From Streptomyces sp. NRRL F-2580 (GTDB lineage: Bacteria > Actinomycetota > Actinomycetes > Streptomycetales > Streptomycetaceae): DNA of 64,000 nucleotides. Below are positions 16,874 through 26,066 of this stretch, one piece after another. The stretch covers positions 232,293 through 296,292 of the forward strand of contig NZ_JOIR01000002.1 of NCBI RefSeq assembly GCF_000720115.1, read 5' to 3'. Position 1 is the first letter of the stretch. Each line of letters begins with the position of its first letter. The notes under the pieces are model-generated. The model was not told where the DNA came from. It made no database searches and saw only the letters and a list, made by a program, of their open reading frames with translations. A program made the translations under genes and the position numbers.

Positions 16874-17707
16874 CTACGGCAGCTCGATGCCCAGGTCCCA
16901 GCCGTCGTGCGCGTGCGTGCAGAGGCAGGCGCGGGACTCCGTCTCCGGCAGGGCCGCCACCGCGTCGAAGAGGACCTCGCGCAGCCGGCCGACGTTCTCG
17001 CCGAACACCTTCAGCACTTCGGTGTGGGAGACGCCCTCGCCCGTCTCGGCGCCCGCGTCCAGGTCCGTGACCAGGGCCATCGACGTGTAGCAGAGCCCCA
17101 GCTCGCGCGCGAGGACCGCCTCCGGGTGTCCGGTCATCCCGACGACCGACCAGCCCGCGGCGGCGTGCCACCGTGACTCCGCCCGCGTGGAGAAGCGCGG
17201 CCCCTCTATGACGACCATGGTTCCGCCGTCCACCGGCTCCCAGTCCCGGCCCCGGGCCGCCGCGATCGCCACGGACCGGCCCACCGGGCAGTACGGGTCG
17301 GCGAAGGTGGTGTGCACGACGTTGGGAACGGAACCGTCGGGGAGCGGCTCCCCGTCGAAGAAGGTCTGCGCACGGGACTTCGTACGGTCGACCAGCTGGT
17401 CGGGAACGAGCAGCGTGCCCGGTCCGTACTCGGCCCGCAGGCCGCCGACCGCGCACGGGCCCAGCACCTGGCGGACGCCGACTGAGCGCAGGGCCCACAG
17501 GTTGGCCCGGTAATTGATCTTGTGTGGCGGGACGGTGTGGCTGCGTCCGTGCCGGGGGAGGAAGGCCACCTGGCGGCCAGCCAGCTCACCCACGTACAGC
17601 GAGTCGCTCGGAGGCCCGTACGGGGTCTCCACCTGGACCTCGGTGACGTCCTCCAGGAAGGAGTAGAAGCCCGAACCGCCGATGACACCGATCTCTGCGT
17701 TCACCAT
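16874..17707 (-). CDS. mtnP: S-methyl-5'-thioadenosine phosphorylase
   Basis: A 277-residue PNP/MTAP-family phosphorylase. Diagnostic segments are IGVIGGSGFYSF at the N-terminus, RHGRSHTVPPHKINYRANLW in the phosphate and purine region, EGPRFSTRAESR, and GMTGHPEAVLARELGLCYTS near the ribose site. It cleaves methylthioadenosine with phosphate, starting methionine salvage and removing the by-product of polyamine synthesis. ATG 17707 is preferred over GTG 17716. No other salvage genes are in the window. Confidence 0.93.
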   Translation of the reverse strand: MVNAEIGVIGGSGFYSFLEDVTEVQVETPYGPPSDSLYVGELAGRQVAFLPRHGRSHTVPPHKINYRANLWALRSVGVRQVLGPCAVGGLRAEYGPGTLLVPDQLVDRTKSRAQTFFDGEPLPDGSVPNVVHTTFADPYCPVGRSVAIAAARGRDWEPVDGGTMVVIEGPRFSTRAESRWHAAAGWSVVGMTGHPEAVLARELGLCYTSMALVTDLDAGAETGEGVSHTEVLKVFGENVGRLREVLFDAVAALPETESRACLCTHAHDGWDLGIELP

Positions 17708-17734
17708 GCGGCCCACCCTAACCGGGCATGCCGA

Positions 17735-17768
17735 AGGCCCCGCTGCCCGGTCAGGGCGGGCGGGGCCT
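17735..17768 (-). terminator. Hairpin downstream of fmdB
   Basis: AGGCCCCGC (17735-17743) pairs with GCGGGGCCT (17760-17768), with further partial pairing inside. It lies after the stop of the FmdB/Ruc gene (17782) and before the mtnP start, so it probably separates the two transcripts. Confidence 0.45.
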
Positions 17769-17781
17769 CAGGGTGAAGCGA

Positions 17782-18087
17782 TCAGGCGGCCGACGTGGAG
17801 CTGCTGGTCGAGGACGACGAGGACGTCGAGGAGGACGCAGCGGCGGTCGACGTCGTGGACGACGACGAGCTCGCGGCCGGCTTCGAGGCAGGGGTGCTGC
17901 TCGACGAGGCGCCACGGCTGTCGTTCCGGTAGAAACCGGAGCCCTTGAAGACGATGCCGACTGCGGAGAACACCTTCTTCAGGCGTCCGTCGCAGCTCGG
18001 GCACACGGTCAGCGCGTCATCGGTGAACTTCTGCACGGCCTCAAGGCCCTCGCCGCACTCGGTGCACTGGTACTGGTAGGTCGGCAC
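17782..18087 (-). CDS. FmdB-family zinc-ribbon protein, Ruc-like chaperone
   Basis: A 101-residue protein. The N-terminal half is an FmdB zinc ribbon with two Cys pairs (YQCTECGEG and VCPSCDGRLKKVF) and the family end GIVFKGSGFYRND. The C-terminal half is almost entirely Ser/Thr/Ala and surely disordered. This matches M. tuberculosis Rv0991c (Ruc), described as a redox-regulated chaperone with an unstructured C-terminus and an HrcA target. GTG 18087 follows GGAGGAA, and a CIRCE-like operator overlaps that site. The gene sits in the same backbone order as in M. tuberculosis. Orthology is inferred from architecture, operator and synteny. Confidence 0.88.
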   Translation of the reverse strand: MPTYQYQCTECGEGLEAVQKFTDDALTVCPSCDGRLKKVFSAVGIVFKGSGFYRNDSRGASSSSTPASKPAASSSSSTTSTAAASSSTSSSSSTSSSTSAA

Positions 18088-18097
18088 GAATTTCCTC

Positions 18098-18124
18098 CTG
18101 GCACTCTGACTCAATGAGTGCTAA
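18098..18124 (-). promoter_or_regulatory. CIRCE operator (HrcA binding site)
   Basis: On the minus strand, TTAGCACTC (18124-18116), nine bases, then GAGTGCCAG (18106-18098). The CIRCE consensus is TTAGCACTC-N9-GAGTGCTAA, so the first half is perfect and the second has two mismatches, with exact spacing. The element ends on the ribosome site of the FmdB/Ruc gene, the usual place for CIRCE in groE operons. HrcA repression relieved by heat is predicted. Confidence 0.85.
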
Positions 18125-18154
18125 CGACGCTCCATGGTGACGTATTCCGGCGGA

Positions 18155-19486
18155 TCAGTCCACCGTCACCGGCACGCGGTGACCCATCCCACGCTCGTTC
18201 ACCCGGTTACGGGCGGCCGGAGCGGCGGTCGCGGCCGCCGGCCCGGACGAGTTCACGACCCGGCTCGGGGCCTTCGGGGCCAGCTTCCCGCGCAGCGCCA
18301 GCAGGGTGGCCAGCGCGAGCGCGGTGGCGGCCATGGGCACCAGGAAGCCGTACGAGGAACCGTGCGCGTCCGTCAGACGGCCGGCCAGCGTGACCGCGAT
18401 GGCCTGGCCGAAGGCGATCGACCCGGTCAGCCAGGTGAAGGCCTCGGTCCGGGCGTTGGCGGGGACCAGCTGCTCGACCATCGTGTAGCCGGTGATCAGC
18501 GCCGGGGCGATGAACAGGCCCACGACCAGGCCGAGGGCGCCCAGCAGGATCATCGAGTGGGCGGCCCACAGGACGGACGCGGCGGCGGTGAGACCGATGT
18601 AGCCCAGGATCAGCCGGCGACGCGGGCCGATCTTCCAGGCGATGGCGCCCATGGCGATGCCGGCGATCATGTTGCCGGCGGCGAAGACGCCGTAGAGCAG
18701 GCCGTTGGCCCCGGGGTTGCCGATCTCGCTGGAGAAGGCGGCGAGCGAGACCTGCATGCCGCCGAAGACGGCGCCGATCCCGAGGAAGGCGAAGATCAGG
18801 ACGCGCAGGCCCGGGAAGGACAGCGCGAAGGCGCGCTTCTCACCGGTGGTCGACGGGGCGTGCGGCTTGGGCTGGGTGGCGCGACGGGCCGCGAAGAGCA
18901 GGCCGCCGAGCAGTGTCAGCGTGGCCTCGGTGACCAGGCCGGCCGCCGGGTGGACGCCGGTGCACAGGGCGGTCGCCAGGACCGGGCCGACGACGAAGGT
19001 GAACTCGTCGGTGACGGACTCGAAGGCGGCGGCCGTGGGAAGCAGCGGCGAGCCCTCCAGCTTGGCGGCCCAGCGGGCCCGGACCATCGGGCCGACCTGC
19101 GGCACCGAGGCGCCGGTGGGGACGGCGGCGATGGCCAGCGCCCAGACCGGAGCGCCCAGGAGGGCGAGCGCGGCCAGGCCGCTGACGGCGGCGGCGTGCG
19201 TGAGGACCACGGGGAGCAGGACGGCGCTCTGGCCGAGGCGGTCGGTGAAGATGCCCATCAGGGGGGCGGAGAGTGCCATCGAGACGCCGGTCACGGCGGC
19301 GACGATGCCGGCGGCGCCGTAGGAGCCGGTGGTGTGCTGGACCAGCAGCAGGATGCTGATGGTCAGCATGCCGAAGGGGAGGCGCGCTGCGAAGCCGGGG
19401 AGTACGAAGCCGAGGGCACCGGGCGTGCGCAGGAGCTGTCCGTAGCCGGGGCGGGCGGAGTTTTCGGTCGTGACCGCGGATGTCAC
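18155..19486 (-). CDS. MFS transporter
   Basis: A 443-residue major facilitator protein with about 12 helices: LPGFAARLPFGMLTISILLL for helix 1, a loop GIFTDRLGQ after helix 2, and a mid-protein cytoplasmic loop around ATQPKPHAPSTTGEK. The set of short loops and drug-exporter-like helices suggests efflux, but the substrate cannot be read from the sequence. GTG 19486 follows GGAAAGG. A 366-base region without genes lies upstream and should hold the promoter. Confidence 0.88.
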   Translation of the reverse strand: MTSAVTTENSARPGYGQLLRTPGALGFVLPGFAARLPFGMLTISILLLVQHTTGSYGAAGIVAAVTGVSMALSAPLMGIFTDRLGQSAVLLPVVLTHAAAVSGLAALALLGAPVWALAIAAVPTGASVPQVGPMVRARWAAKLEGSPLLPTAAAFESVTDEFTFVVGPVLATALCTGVHPAAGLVTEATLTLLGGLLFAARRATQPKPHAPSTTGEKRAFALSFPGLRVLIFAFLGIGAVFGGMQVSLAAFSSEIGNPGANGLLYGVFAAGNMIAGIAMGAIAWKIGPRRRLILGYIGLTAAASVLWAAHSMILLGALGLVVGLFIAPALITGYTMVEQLVPANARTEAFTWLTGSIAFGQAIAVTLAGRLTDAHGSSYGFLVPMAATALALATLLALRGKLAPKAPSRVVNSSGPAAATAAPAARNRVNERGMGHRVPVTVD

Positions 19487-19852
19487 GGCCTTGCCTTTCC
19501 GCTGCCTGGTAGAGCGTCCCCGTCTGCGGACGGTGCTTCGCCTTGTGAGCGGCCGCACCCGTACATGTGGGAGCCCCGAGAGCTGTCCTCTTGCGCAGAA
19601 CCGAGTGATACCTGGGCGCCCACTGCGGGAGGGAGCCACGGCCGCTTTGCGGTCGCGCCAGCTCTGCGTCAGGCAGAGTTGGTTCGATCTGTTGTGCCTT
19701 CATCGTACAGGGGATCCCACTACCACGCCCTGTGATTGCGCTGACAACCTGTGTCTTCACCTGCGATTAACGGGAGTTTCGCACGTGAGGGGCTTAGGGG
19801 TAGGGATGAAACCGGGCAGATCGCACTGAAAATAGCGAATTGGAACGTCGCT
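19487..19852. other. Intergenic region upstream of MFS gene
   Basis: This 366-base stretch has no convincing gene. It holds an inverted repeat CTCTGC-GTCAG-GCAGAG at 19662-19678 and a relatively A+T-rich part near 19680-19850. Both could belong to the promoter or leader of the MFS gene. An in-frame minus-strand frame exists but lacks a ribosome site and family-like composition. Confidence 0.4.
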
Positions 19853-21361
19853 CTAACGGGATCTGGTCCCGTTCCCCGTGCCCAGCCACCCCGCCAGCTT
19901 GCCGCCGCGCGCCACCGCCCGCAGCCGCGCCTCGGCCGCGTCCCGTACCGGATCCGTCGCCACCACCAGCAGCTCGTCGCCACGCCGCAGCACGGTCGAC
20001 GGCAGCGGTACGAAGCTCTTCGCGTCCCGGACCACCAGCGTGACCGAGGCCCCCGGCGGCAGCCGCAGCTCGCTCACCTCCACGCCGTGCATCCGCGAGG
20101 CGGGCGGGATCTCGAAGGAGAGCAGGTGTCCGCGCAGCTTCTCCAGTGGCGCCGACTCGATGCCGAGGTCGGAGGCGGTCTCCTCCCCCTTGCCGAGGTT
20201 CAGCTTGCGCGCCAGCCAGGGCAGGGTCGGCCCCTGCACCAGGGTGTAGACGACGACCAGGACGAAGACGATGTTGAAGACGCGGTCGCTGCCCTCGATC
20301 CCGGACACCATCGGGATGGTCGCCAGGATGATGGGCACGGCGCCGCGCAGGCCCGCCCACGACATCAGGGCCTGCTCCTGCCACGGGATCCGGAAGGGCA
20401 GCAGGCTGATGAAGACCTCCAGGGGCCGCGCCACCATCGTGAGCACCAGCCCGATGACCACGGCGGGCCAGAAGTCGTGGACCAGCTCGTGCGGGGTGAC
20501 CAGCAGGCCCAGCAGCACGAACATGCCGATCTGGGCGATCCAGCCGAGCCCGTCCGCGAACCCCCGGGTGGCCGGCCAGTGCGGGAGCTTCGCGTTCCCG
20601 AGCACCATCGCGGCCAGGTACACCGCGAGGAAGCCGGAGCCGTGCGCGATCGCGCCGGCCGCGTACGCCGTGATGGCGATGGCCATGACGGCGATCGGGT
20701 AGAGGCCGGAGGCGGGCAGCGCGACGTGCCGCAGGCCGTAGGCGCCCAGGAAGCCCACGGTCAGGCCGATCGCGACGCCGATCGCCAGCTCCAGCGCGAT
20801 CTTGCCGAGCAGGACGTACCAGTCGTCCACCGGGCCGACTGTGGAGAAGGCCACCACCAGGATGACGACGGGTGCGTCGTTGAAACCGGACTCGGCCTCC
20901 AGGACGCCCGTGATCCGGGAGGGCAGCGGGACCTTCCGCAGCACCGAGAAGACGGCCGCCGCGTCGGTCGAGGAGACGACCGCGCCGATCAGGAGGGCTT
21001 GCCGCCATTCCAGTCCGACCAGGTAATGCGCTCCTGCCGCCGTCACGCCCACGCTGACCGCGACGCCCACCAGGGAGAGGACGATCGCCGCCGGCAGGGC
21101 CGGCTTGATCTCTTTCCACTTCGTGCCCAGACCGCCCTCGGCGAGGATCACCACGAGTGCGGCGTAGCCGATGACCTGCGTCAGCTCGGCATTGTCGAAT
21201 ACGACGTTGCCTATGCCGTCCTGGCCTATCGCAACGCCTATGCCGAGGTAAATGAGCAGGCTGGGCAGGCCACTGCGTGAAGAGACGCGCACCGCCGCGA
21301 CGGCGACGAGCAGTACGAGCGAGCAGACCAGCAGAAGCTCATTGAGCGTGTGGACAGTCAG
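19853..21361 (-). CDS. NhaP-type potassium/proton antiporter with C-terminal TrkA_C domain
   Basis: A 502-residue CPA1-type antiporter. Helices carry family motifs such as GGLGTKWKEIKPAL, the ion-binding region VVSSTDAAAVFSVLRK and ESGFNDAPVVILVV. A cytoplasmic TrkA_C/RCK-C-like domain closes the protein (ASVTLVVRDAKSFVPLPSTV ... GDELLVVATDP). The first ATG/GTG/TTG in frame (GTG 21292) would cut helix 1. Extending to CTG 21361 restores a full first helix (NELLLVCSLVLLVAVAAV) and places GAGGAGG eight bases upstream, so I use the CTG. Expected role: cytoplasmic K+/Na+ and pH homeostasis. It is divergent from the penicillin acylase gene. Confidence 0.9.
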   Translation of the reverse strand: MTVHTLNELLLVCSLVLLVAVAAVRVSSRSGLPSLLIYLGIGVAIGQDGIGNVVFDNAELTQVIGYAALVVILAEGGLGTKWKEIKPALPAAIVLSLVGVAVSVGVTAAGAHYLVGLEWRQALLIGAVVSSTDAAAVFSVLRKVPLPSRITGVLEAESGFNDAPVVILVVAFSTVGPVDDWYVLLGKIALELAIGVAIGLTVGFLGAYGLRHVALPASGLYPIAVMAIAITAYAAGAIAHGSGFLAVYLAAMVLGNAKLPHWPATRGFADGLGWIAQIGMFVLLGLLVTPHELVHDFWPAVVIGLVLTMVARPLEVFISLLPFRIPWQEQALMSWAGLRGAVPIILATIPMVSGIEGSDRVFNIVFVLVVVYTLVQGPTLPWLARKLNLGKGEETASDLGIESAPLEKLRGHLLSFEIPPASRMHGVEVSELRLPPGASVTLVVRDAKSFVPLPSTVLRRGDELLVVATDPVRDAAEARLRAVARGGKLAGWLGTGNGTRSR

Positions 21362-21594
21362 TGGGCGGCCCTCCTCAATGCACCCGGCGGATCGATCCTC
21401 CCGGCGACAAGTTCGGCAAGTAGTTCGTTACTTTACCTAATCTTTGACGCGCCCTTTACGCGATACCCACATTGTGAAACGCCTCTTCGCCCCTGTCGTT
21501 CGGACCTCTACCCCTGGAGGATCAACGAAGCCGGTCCTGCGCCTATGGTTGCTCCCAGCACTCCCAGGACCACCCTGCCCCTCTAAGGACAGCG

Positions 21595-24456
21595 ATGCCC
21601 GCCAACGAAACCGCTCCTCCCGCCAAGAAGAAGGGACGACGCGCCCGTCTGATCGTGCTCGTACTGGTCCTGGCGCTCTTCGCGGGCCTCGGCTACGGGG
21701 CGTACTGGGGCGTGGACAGCGTGCGCGCCTCCTTCCCCCAGACCACCGGCTCCCTCAAGGTGCCCGGCCTGACCGGGACCGTCGACGTCAAGCGCGACGC
21801 CAACGGCATTCCGCAGCTCTACGCCGACAACGACGACGACCTCTTCCGCGCGCAGGGCTTCGTGCACGCGCAGGACCGCTTCTGGGAGATGGACGTACGC
21901 CGCCACATGACCTCCGGGCGGCTCTCGGAGATGTTCGGCTCCGGCCAGGTCGAGACCGACGCCTTCCTGCGCACGCTCGGCTGGCGCCAGGTCGCGCAGG
22001 CCGAGTACGACACCAAGCTGTCGCCCGAGGCCAAGAAGTATCTGCAGGCCTACGCTGACGGGGTCAACGCGTACCTGAAGGGGAAGTCCGGCAAGGACCT
22101 CTCCGTCGAGCACGCGGCGCTCAAGCTGAGCGACGACTACCAGCCCGAGCAGTGGTCGCCGGTGGACTCGGTGGCCTGGCTCAAGGCGATGGCGTGGGAC
22201 CTGCGCGGCAACATGCAGGACGAGATCGACCGCGCGCTGATGGCGAGCAAGCTCTCGCAGGCGCAGATCGACGAGCTCTACCCGCCGTACCCCTTCGACC
22301 GCAACAAGCCGATCGTCGAGGGCGGCAAGGTCGAGGGCGGCAAGTACACGCCCCAGGGCCCGGGCTCGACGGGCTCCGGTTCCGGCTCCAACGGCACGGG
22401 CTCGGGCAGCGGCACCGCCCTGGGCTCCCCGGCCTCCACGGGGACCGGAACCGGAACGGCCGCAGGATCCGGCCTCGCCGACAACGTCACCGCCCAGGGC
22501 GCGACCGTGGGCCTGCGCGACCAGCTGACCGCCCTCGCCGCCACCCTGGACAAGGTCCCCGCGATCCTCGGCCCCAACGGCAGCGGCATCGGCTCGAACT
22601 CCTGGGTCGTCTCGGGCAAGTACACGACCACCGGCAAGCCGCTGCTCGCGAACGACCCGCACCTGTCCCCGCAGCTGCCCTCGGTCTGGTACCAGATGGG
22701 CCTGCACTGCCGCACCGTCTCGGCCCAGTGCCAGTACGACGTGGCCGGCTACACCTTCTCCGGCATGCCGGGCGTGGTCATCGGCCACAACGCCGACATC
22801 GCCTGGGGCATGACCAACCTCGGCGCCGACGTCACCGACCTCTTCCTGGAGCAGGTCAAGCCCGAGGGCTACGTCTACGACGGCAAGGTGCTCCCCTTCA
22901 CCACCCGTGAAGAGGTCATCAAGGTCGCGGGCGGCGACAGCAAGAAGATCACCGTCCGCACCACCAACAACGGTCCGCTCGTCTCCGACCGCAGCGAGGA
23001 GCTCGCCACGGTCGGCACCCGGGCCCCCGTCGCCAGCTCCGCCCCCGACCGCGGCGACGGTTACGCCGTCGCCCTGCGCTGGACGGCGCTGGACCCGGGC
23101 AAGACCATGGACGCGGTCTTCAAGCTCGACCGGGCCAAGAACTTCGACGACTTCCGCAAGGCGGCCGCCGACTTCGACGTGCCCTCGCAGAACCTGATCT
23201 ACGCCGACAACAAGGGCCTCACCGGCAACATCGGCTACCAGGCCCCGGGCCGCATCCCGATGCGCAACCAGGGCGACGGCCGGATGCCCGCCCCCGGCTG
23301 GGACTCCAAGTACGCCTGGAAGGGCAGCAAGGACGGCAACGCCGGCTACGTCCCGCAGAGCGAGATGCCCTTCGACTCCAACCCGTCGCGCGGCTACATC
23401 GTCACCGCCAACCAGGCCGTCGTGGAGAGCGGGACCGGCGCGGGCAAGTACCCGTACCTGCTGACCACCGACTGGGGCTACGGCGCCCGCAGCCAGCGGA
23501 TCAACGACCTCATCGAGGCGAAGATCAAGGACGGCGGGAAGATCTCGACCGACGACATGCGCACCATGCAGATGGACAACAGCAGCGAGATCGCCGCGCT
23601 GCTGACCCCGATGCTGGCGAAGATCCAGGTCTCCGACCCGGGCGTGCGCGCCGCGCAGAAGCTGCTGGACGGCTGGAACTACACGCAGGAGCCCGACTCG
23701 GCGGCCGCGGCCTACTTCAACGCGGTCTGGCGCAACATCCTCAAGCTGTCCTTCGGCGACAAGATGCCCAAGGAGCTGCGGATCGAGGGCAGCTGCATGA
23801 ACGTCCTCGGCAACGGCACCGGTCCCGCCGACGATCTCGCCAAGACCGTCCGCGAATGCGGCACCCGCGGCACCGACTCGGCGCAGCCGGACGGCGGCGA
23901 CCGCTGGTTCGAGGTGGTCCGCCGCCTGGTCAAGGACGAGAAGTCGCAGTGGTGGAGCTCGCCGAGGACCCTGACCCAGCCCGCGACCACCACCCGCGAC
24001 GAGCTCTTCGCCCGGGCCATGAAGGACGCCCGCTGGGAGCTCACCGCCAAGCTCGGCAAGGACCAGTCCACCTGGAGCTGGGGCCGGCTGCATCAGCTGA
24101 ACCTGAAGAACCAGACGATCGGCACCGAGGGCCCCGGCTTCATGCAGTGGCTCCTCAACCGCGGCCCGTGGAACCTGGGCGGCGGCGAGGCCACCGTCAA
24201 CGCCACCGGCTGGAACGCCTCCAGCGGGTACGGGGTCACGTGGGTGCCGTCGATGCGGATGGTCGTGAACCTCAACGACCTCGACAAGTCCCGCTGGATC
24301 AACCTGACGGGCGCCTCGGGGCACGCGTACAACTCCCACTACACGGACCAGACGACGCTGTGGGCCAAGGGAGAGCTGCTGGAGTGGCCCTTCGGCAAGG
24401 ACGCCGTCGAGAAGGCCACGGTCGACACCCTGACCCTCAATCCGGCCGGTTCATGA
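21595..24456 (+). CDS. Penicillin acylase family protein (Ntn hydrolase)
   Basis: A 953-residue membrane-anchored or secreted Ntn hydrolase. The N-terminus has a basic start and one helix (LIVLVLVLALFAGLGYGAYW). The alpha-subunit signature FVHAQDRFWEMDVRRH is near residue 95. A Gly/Ser/Thr-rich spacer (about 255-300) precedes the autocatalytic site. The beta-subunit would begin at the Ser in GIGSNSWVVSG (about residue 341), with LLANDPHLSPQLPS downstream. Such enzymes cleave amide bonds of acyl homoserine lactones, beta-lactams or lipopeptides; the substrate is unknown. The catalytic residues are intact. ATG 21595. Confidence 0.93.
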   Translation: MPANETAPPAKKKGRRARLIVLVLVLALFAGLGYGAYWGVDSVRASFPQTTGSLKVPGLTGTVDVKRDANGIPQLYADNDDDLFRAQGFVHAQDRFWEMDVRRHMTSGRLSEMFGSGQVETDAFLRTLGWRQVAQAEYDTKLSPEAKKYLQAYADGVNAYLKGKSGKDLSVEHAALKLSDDYQPEQWSPVDSVAWLKAMAWDLRGNMQDEIDRALMASKLSQAQIDELYPPYPFDRNKPIVEGGKVEGGKYTPQGPGSTGSGSGSNGTGSGSGTALGSPASTGTGTGTAAGSGLADNVTAQGATVGLRDQLTALAATLDKVPAILGPNGSGIGSNSWVVSGKYTTTGKPLLANDPHLSPQLPSVWYQMGLHCRTVSAQCQYDVAGYTFSGMPGVVIGHNADIAWGMTNLGADVTDLFLEQVKPEGYVYDGKVLPFTTREEVIKVAGGDSKKITVRTTNNGPLVSDRSEELATVGTRAPVASSAPDRGDGYAVALRWTALDPGKTMDAVFKLDRAKNFDDFRKAAADFDVPSQNLIYADNKGLTGNIGYQAPGRIPMRNQGDGRMPAPGWDSKYAWKGSKDGNAGYVPQSEMPFDSNPSRGYIVTANQAVVESGTGAGKYPYLLTTDWGYGARSQRINDLIEAKIKDGGKISTDDMRTMQMDNSSEIAALLTPMLAKIQVSDPGVRAAQKLLDGWNYTQEPDSAAAAYFNAVWRNILKLSFGDKMPKELRIEGSCMNVLGNGTGPADDLAKTVRECGTRGTDSAQPDGGDRWFEVVRRLVKDEKSQWWSSPRTLTQPATTTRDELFARAMKDARWELTAKLGKDQSTWSWGRLHQLNLKNQTIGTEGPGFMQWLLNRGPWNLGGGEATVNATGWNASSGYGVTWVPSMRMVVNLNDLDKSRWINLTGASGHAYNSHYTDQTTLWAKGELLEWPFGKDAVEKATVDTLTLNPAGS

Positions 24457-25065
24457 GCTGAAGCGGCGCACCCCCGACGGGGTCGCCACCGCTTGTACGG
24501 GGTGGTCGTGCGGTTCCTCCGGGACCCGCGCGACCACCTCGTCGTCGTAGAGGAGCACCACCAGCGCGGGACGGACCCCGGCGCGCTCCAGCCGCTCCAG
24601 CACGCGGTCGTACGAGCCCCCGCCGCGGCCGAGCCGCATGCCGCGCCCGTCGACGGCGAGGCCGGGCAGCAGCACGGCGTCGGCCCCGGTCACCGCGTCG
24701 GGTCCCAGCGCCGGGCCGGTGGGCTCCAGCAGGCGCATCTTCCCGGGGTGGGCGGCCTCGGCGAGGCTCAGCGGGCCTTCGTACGCCGCCCAGTCGAGGT
24801 CGTTGTCGGGCAGCAGCAGGGGCAGCAGCACGCGCTTGCCGGCCGCGCGCAGGGCGTCGAGGAGTGCGCGGGTGCCGGGTTCGGTGCCGACGGAGACGTA
24901 CGCCGCCACCGTCTGCGCCTCGGCCAGTTCGGGCAGTTCGAGGGCCCTGACGGCGAGTTGCGCGGCGGCCGTGCGGCAGGTTCCGGGGGACAAGGCGCGA
25001 CGGGCGGCCAGGAGTTCGCGGCGCAGCCGGGCCTTGGCGGACGCGGTGGACGGGTTCTCGGTCAC
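24451..25065 (-). CDS. 5-formyltetrahydrofolate cyclo-ligase
   Basis: A 204-residue enzyme of the MTHFS family. It opens with ASAKARLRRELLAARR, has VAAYVSVGTEPGTRALLDAL, and the catalytic/nucleotide loop GMRLGRGGGSYDRVLERL, then ALVVLLYDDEVV. It converts 5-formyl-THF to 5,10-methenyl-THF with ATP. GTG 25065 gives the usual length; ATG 25098 would add 11 residues. Its end overlaps the end of the penicillin acylase gene by six bases. It is divergent from galU, as in M. tuberculosis (Rv0992c/Rv0993). Confidence 0.9.
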   Translation of the reverse strand: MTENPSTASAKARLRRELLAARRALSPGTCRTAAAQLAVRALELPELAEAQTVAAYVSVGTEPGTRALLDALRAAGKRVLLPLLLPDNDLDWAAYEGPLSLAEAAHPGKMRLLEPTGPALGPDAVTGADAVLLPGLAVDGRGMRLGRGGGSYDRVLERLERAGVRPALVVLLYDDEVVARVPEEPHDHPVQAVATPSGVRRFSS

Positions 25066-25159
25066 GAGGAAATCAAATATCCTTGCGAATCGGGTCATAC
25101 GTGGATCTACCTGCTGCGATCTCGTCTGGCGTTCGGCAGGACCCACTATCGTTCGGGGC

Positions 25160-26062
25160 ATGACTATGTTGCACCCCGTGATCAAGAAGGCCGTGATTCC
25201 GGCCGCGGGCCTCGGTACTCGCTTCCTTCCGGCGACCAAGGCGACCCCGAAGGAAATGCTCCCGGTCGTGGACAAGCCGGCCATCCAGTACGTGGTGGAG
25301 GAGGCCGTCGCGGCCGGGCTCGACGATGTCCTCATGATCACTGGGCGTAACAAGCGTGCCCTGGAAGACCACTTCGACCGGAACTACGAGCTGGAGTCGG
25401 CTCTCATCGCCAAGGGCGACGACGACCGCCTGAAGAAGGTCCAGGAATCCAGCGACCTCGCGACCATGCACTACGTCCGTCAGGGCGACCCGCGGGGCCT
25501 CGGCCACGCGGTGCTCTGCGCCGAGCCGCACGTCGGCCGCGAGCCCTTCGCCGTCCTGCTCGGTGACGACCTCATCGACCCGCGCGACCCGCTGCTGCGT
25601 CAGATGGCCGACATCTACGCCCGCACCGGCGGCACCGTCATCGCGCTCATGGAGGTCGACCCGGCCAGCGTCCACCTCTACGGCTGCGCCGCCGTCGAGG
25701 CCACCGACGAGCAGGACGTGGTCCGCATCACCGGCCTCGTCGAGAAGCCGGAGCCCGAGGACGCGCCCAGCAATTTCGCGGTCATCGGACGCTACGTCCT
25801 CAACCCCGCGATCTTCGACATACTGCGGGAGACCGAGCCGGGCCGCGGCGGGGAGATCCAGCTCACCGACGCCCTGCAGAAGCTTGCCGCCGACGAGAGC
25901 GTCGGCGGCCCGGTGCACGGCGTGGTCTTCCGGGGCCGTCGCTACGACACCGGGGACCGCGGCGACTACCTGCGGGCCATCGTCCGCCTCGCGTGCGAGC
26001 GCGAGGACCTCGGCCCCGAGTTCCGCACCTGGCTTCACCGTTACGTCACGGAGGAGATGTAG
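25160..26062 (+). CDS. galU: UTP-glucose-1-phosphate uridylyltransferase
   Basis: A 300-residue nucleotidyltransferase with the GalU signature near the N-terminus (PAAGLGTRFLPATKATPKEM), the EEAVAAGLDDVLMITGRNKR segment, LLGDDLID with the metal-binding Asp, and GLVEKPEPEDAPSNFAVIGR. It makes UDP-glucose for cell-wall polymers and glycans. ATG 25160 with a second ATG two codons later. Only a few bases separate it from glp, so the galU-glp operon is probable. Confidence 0.95.
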   Translation: MTMLHPVIKKAVIPAAGLGTRFLPATKATPKEMLPVVDKPAIQYVVEEAVAAGLDDVLMITGRNKRALEDHFDRNYELESALIAKGDDDRLKKVQESSDLATMHYVRQGDPRGLGHAVLCAEPHVGREPFAVLLGDDLIDPRDPLLRQMADIYARTGGTVIALMEVDPASVHLYGCAAVEATDEQDVVRITGLVEKPEPEDAPSNFAVIGRYVLNPAIFDILRETEPGRGGEIQLTDALQKLAADESVGGPVHGVVFRGRRYDTGDRGDYLRAIVRLACEREDLGPEFRTWLHRYVTEEM

Positions 26063-26066
26063 CACC

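Noticed and set aside
19487..19760. A leader peptide or small gene on the minus strand before the MFS gene
   Set aside because: A frame exists from about 19703, but it has no ribosome site and runs on through the MFS gene in another frame with arginine-rich, non-protein-like composition.
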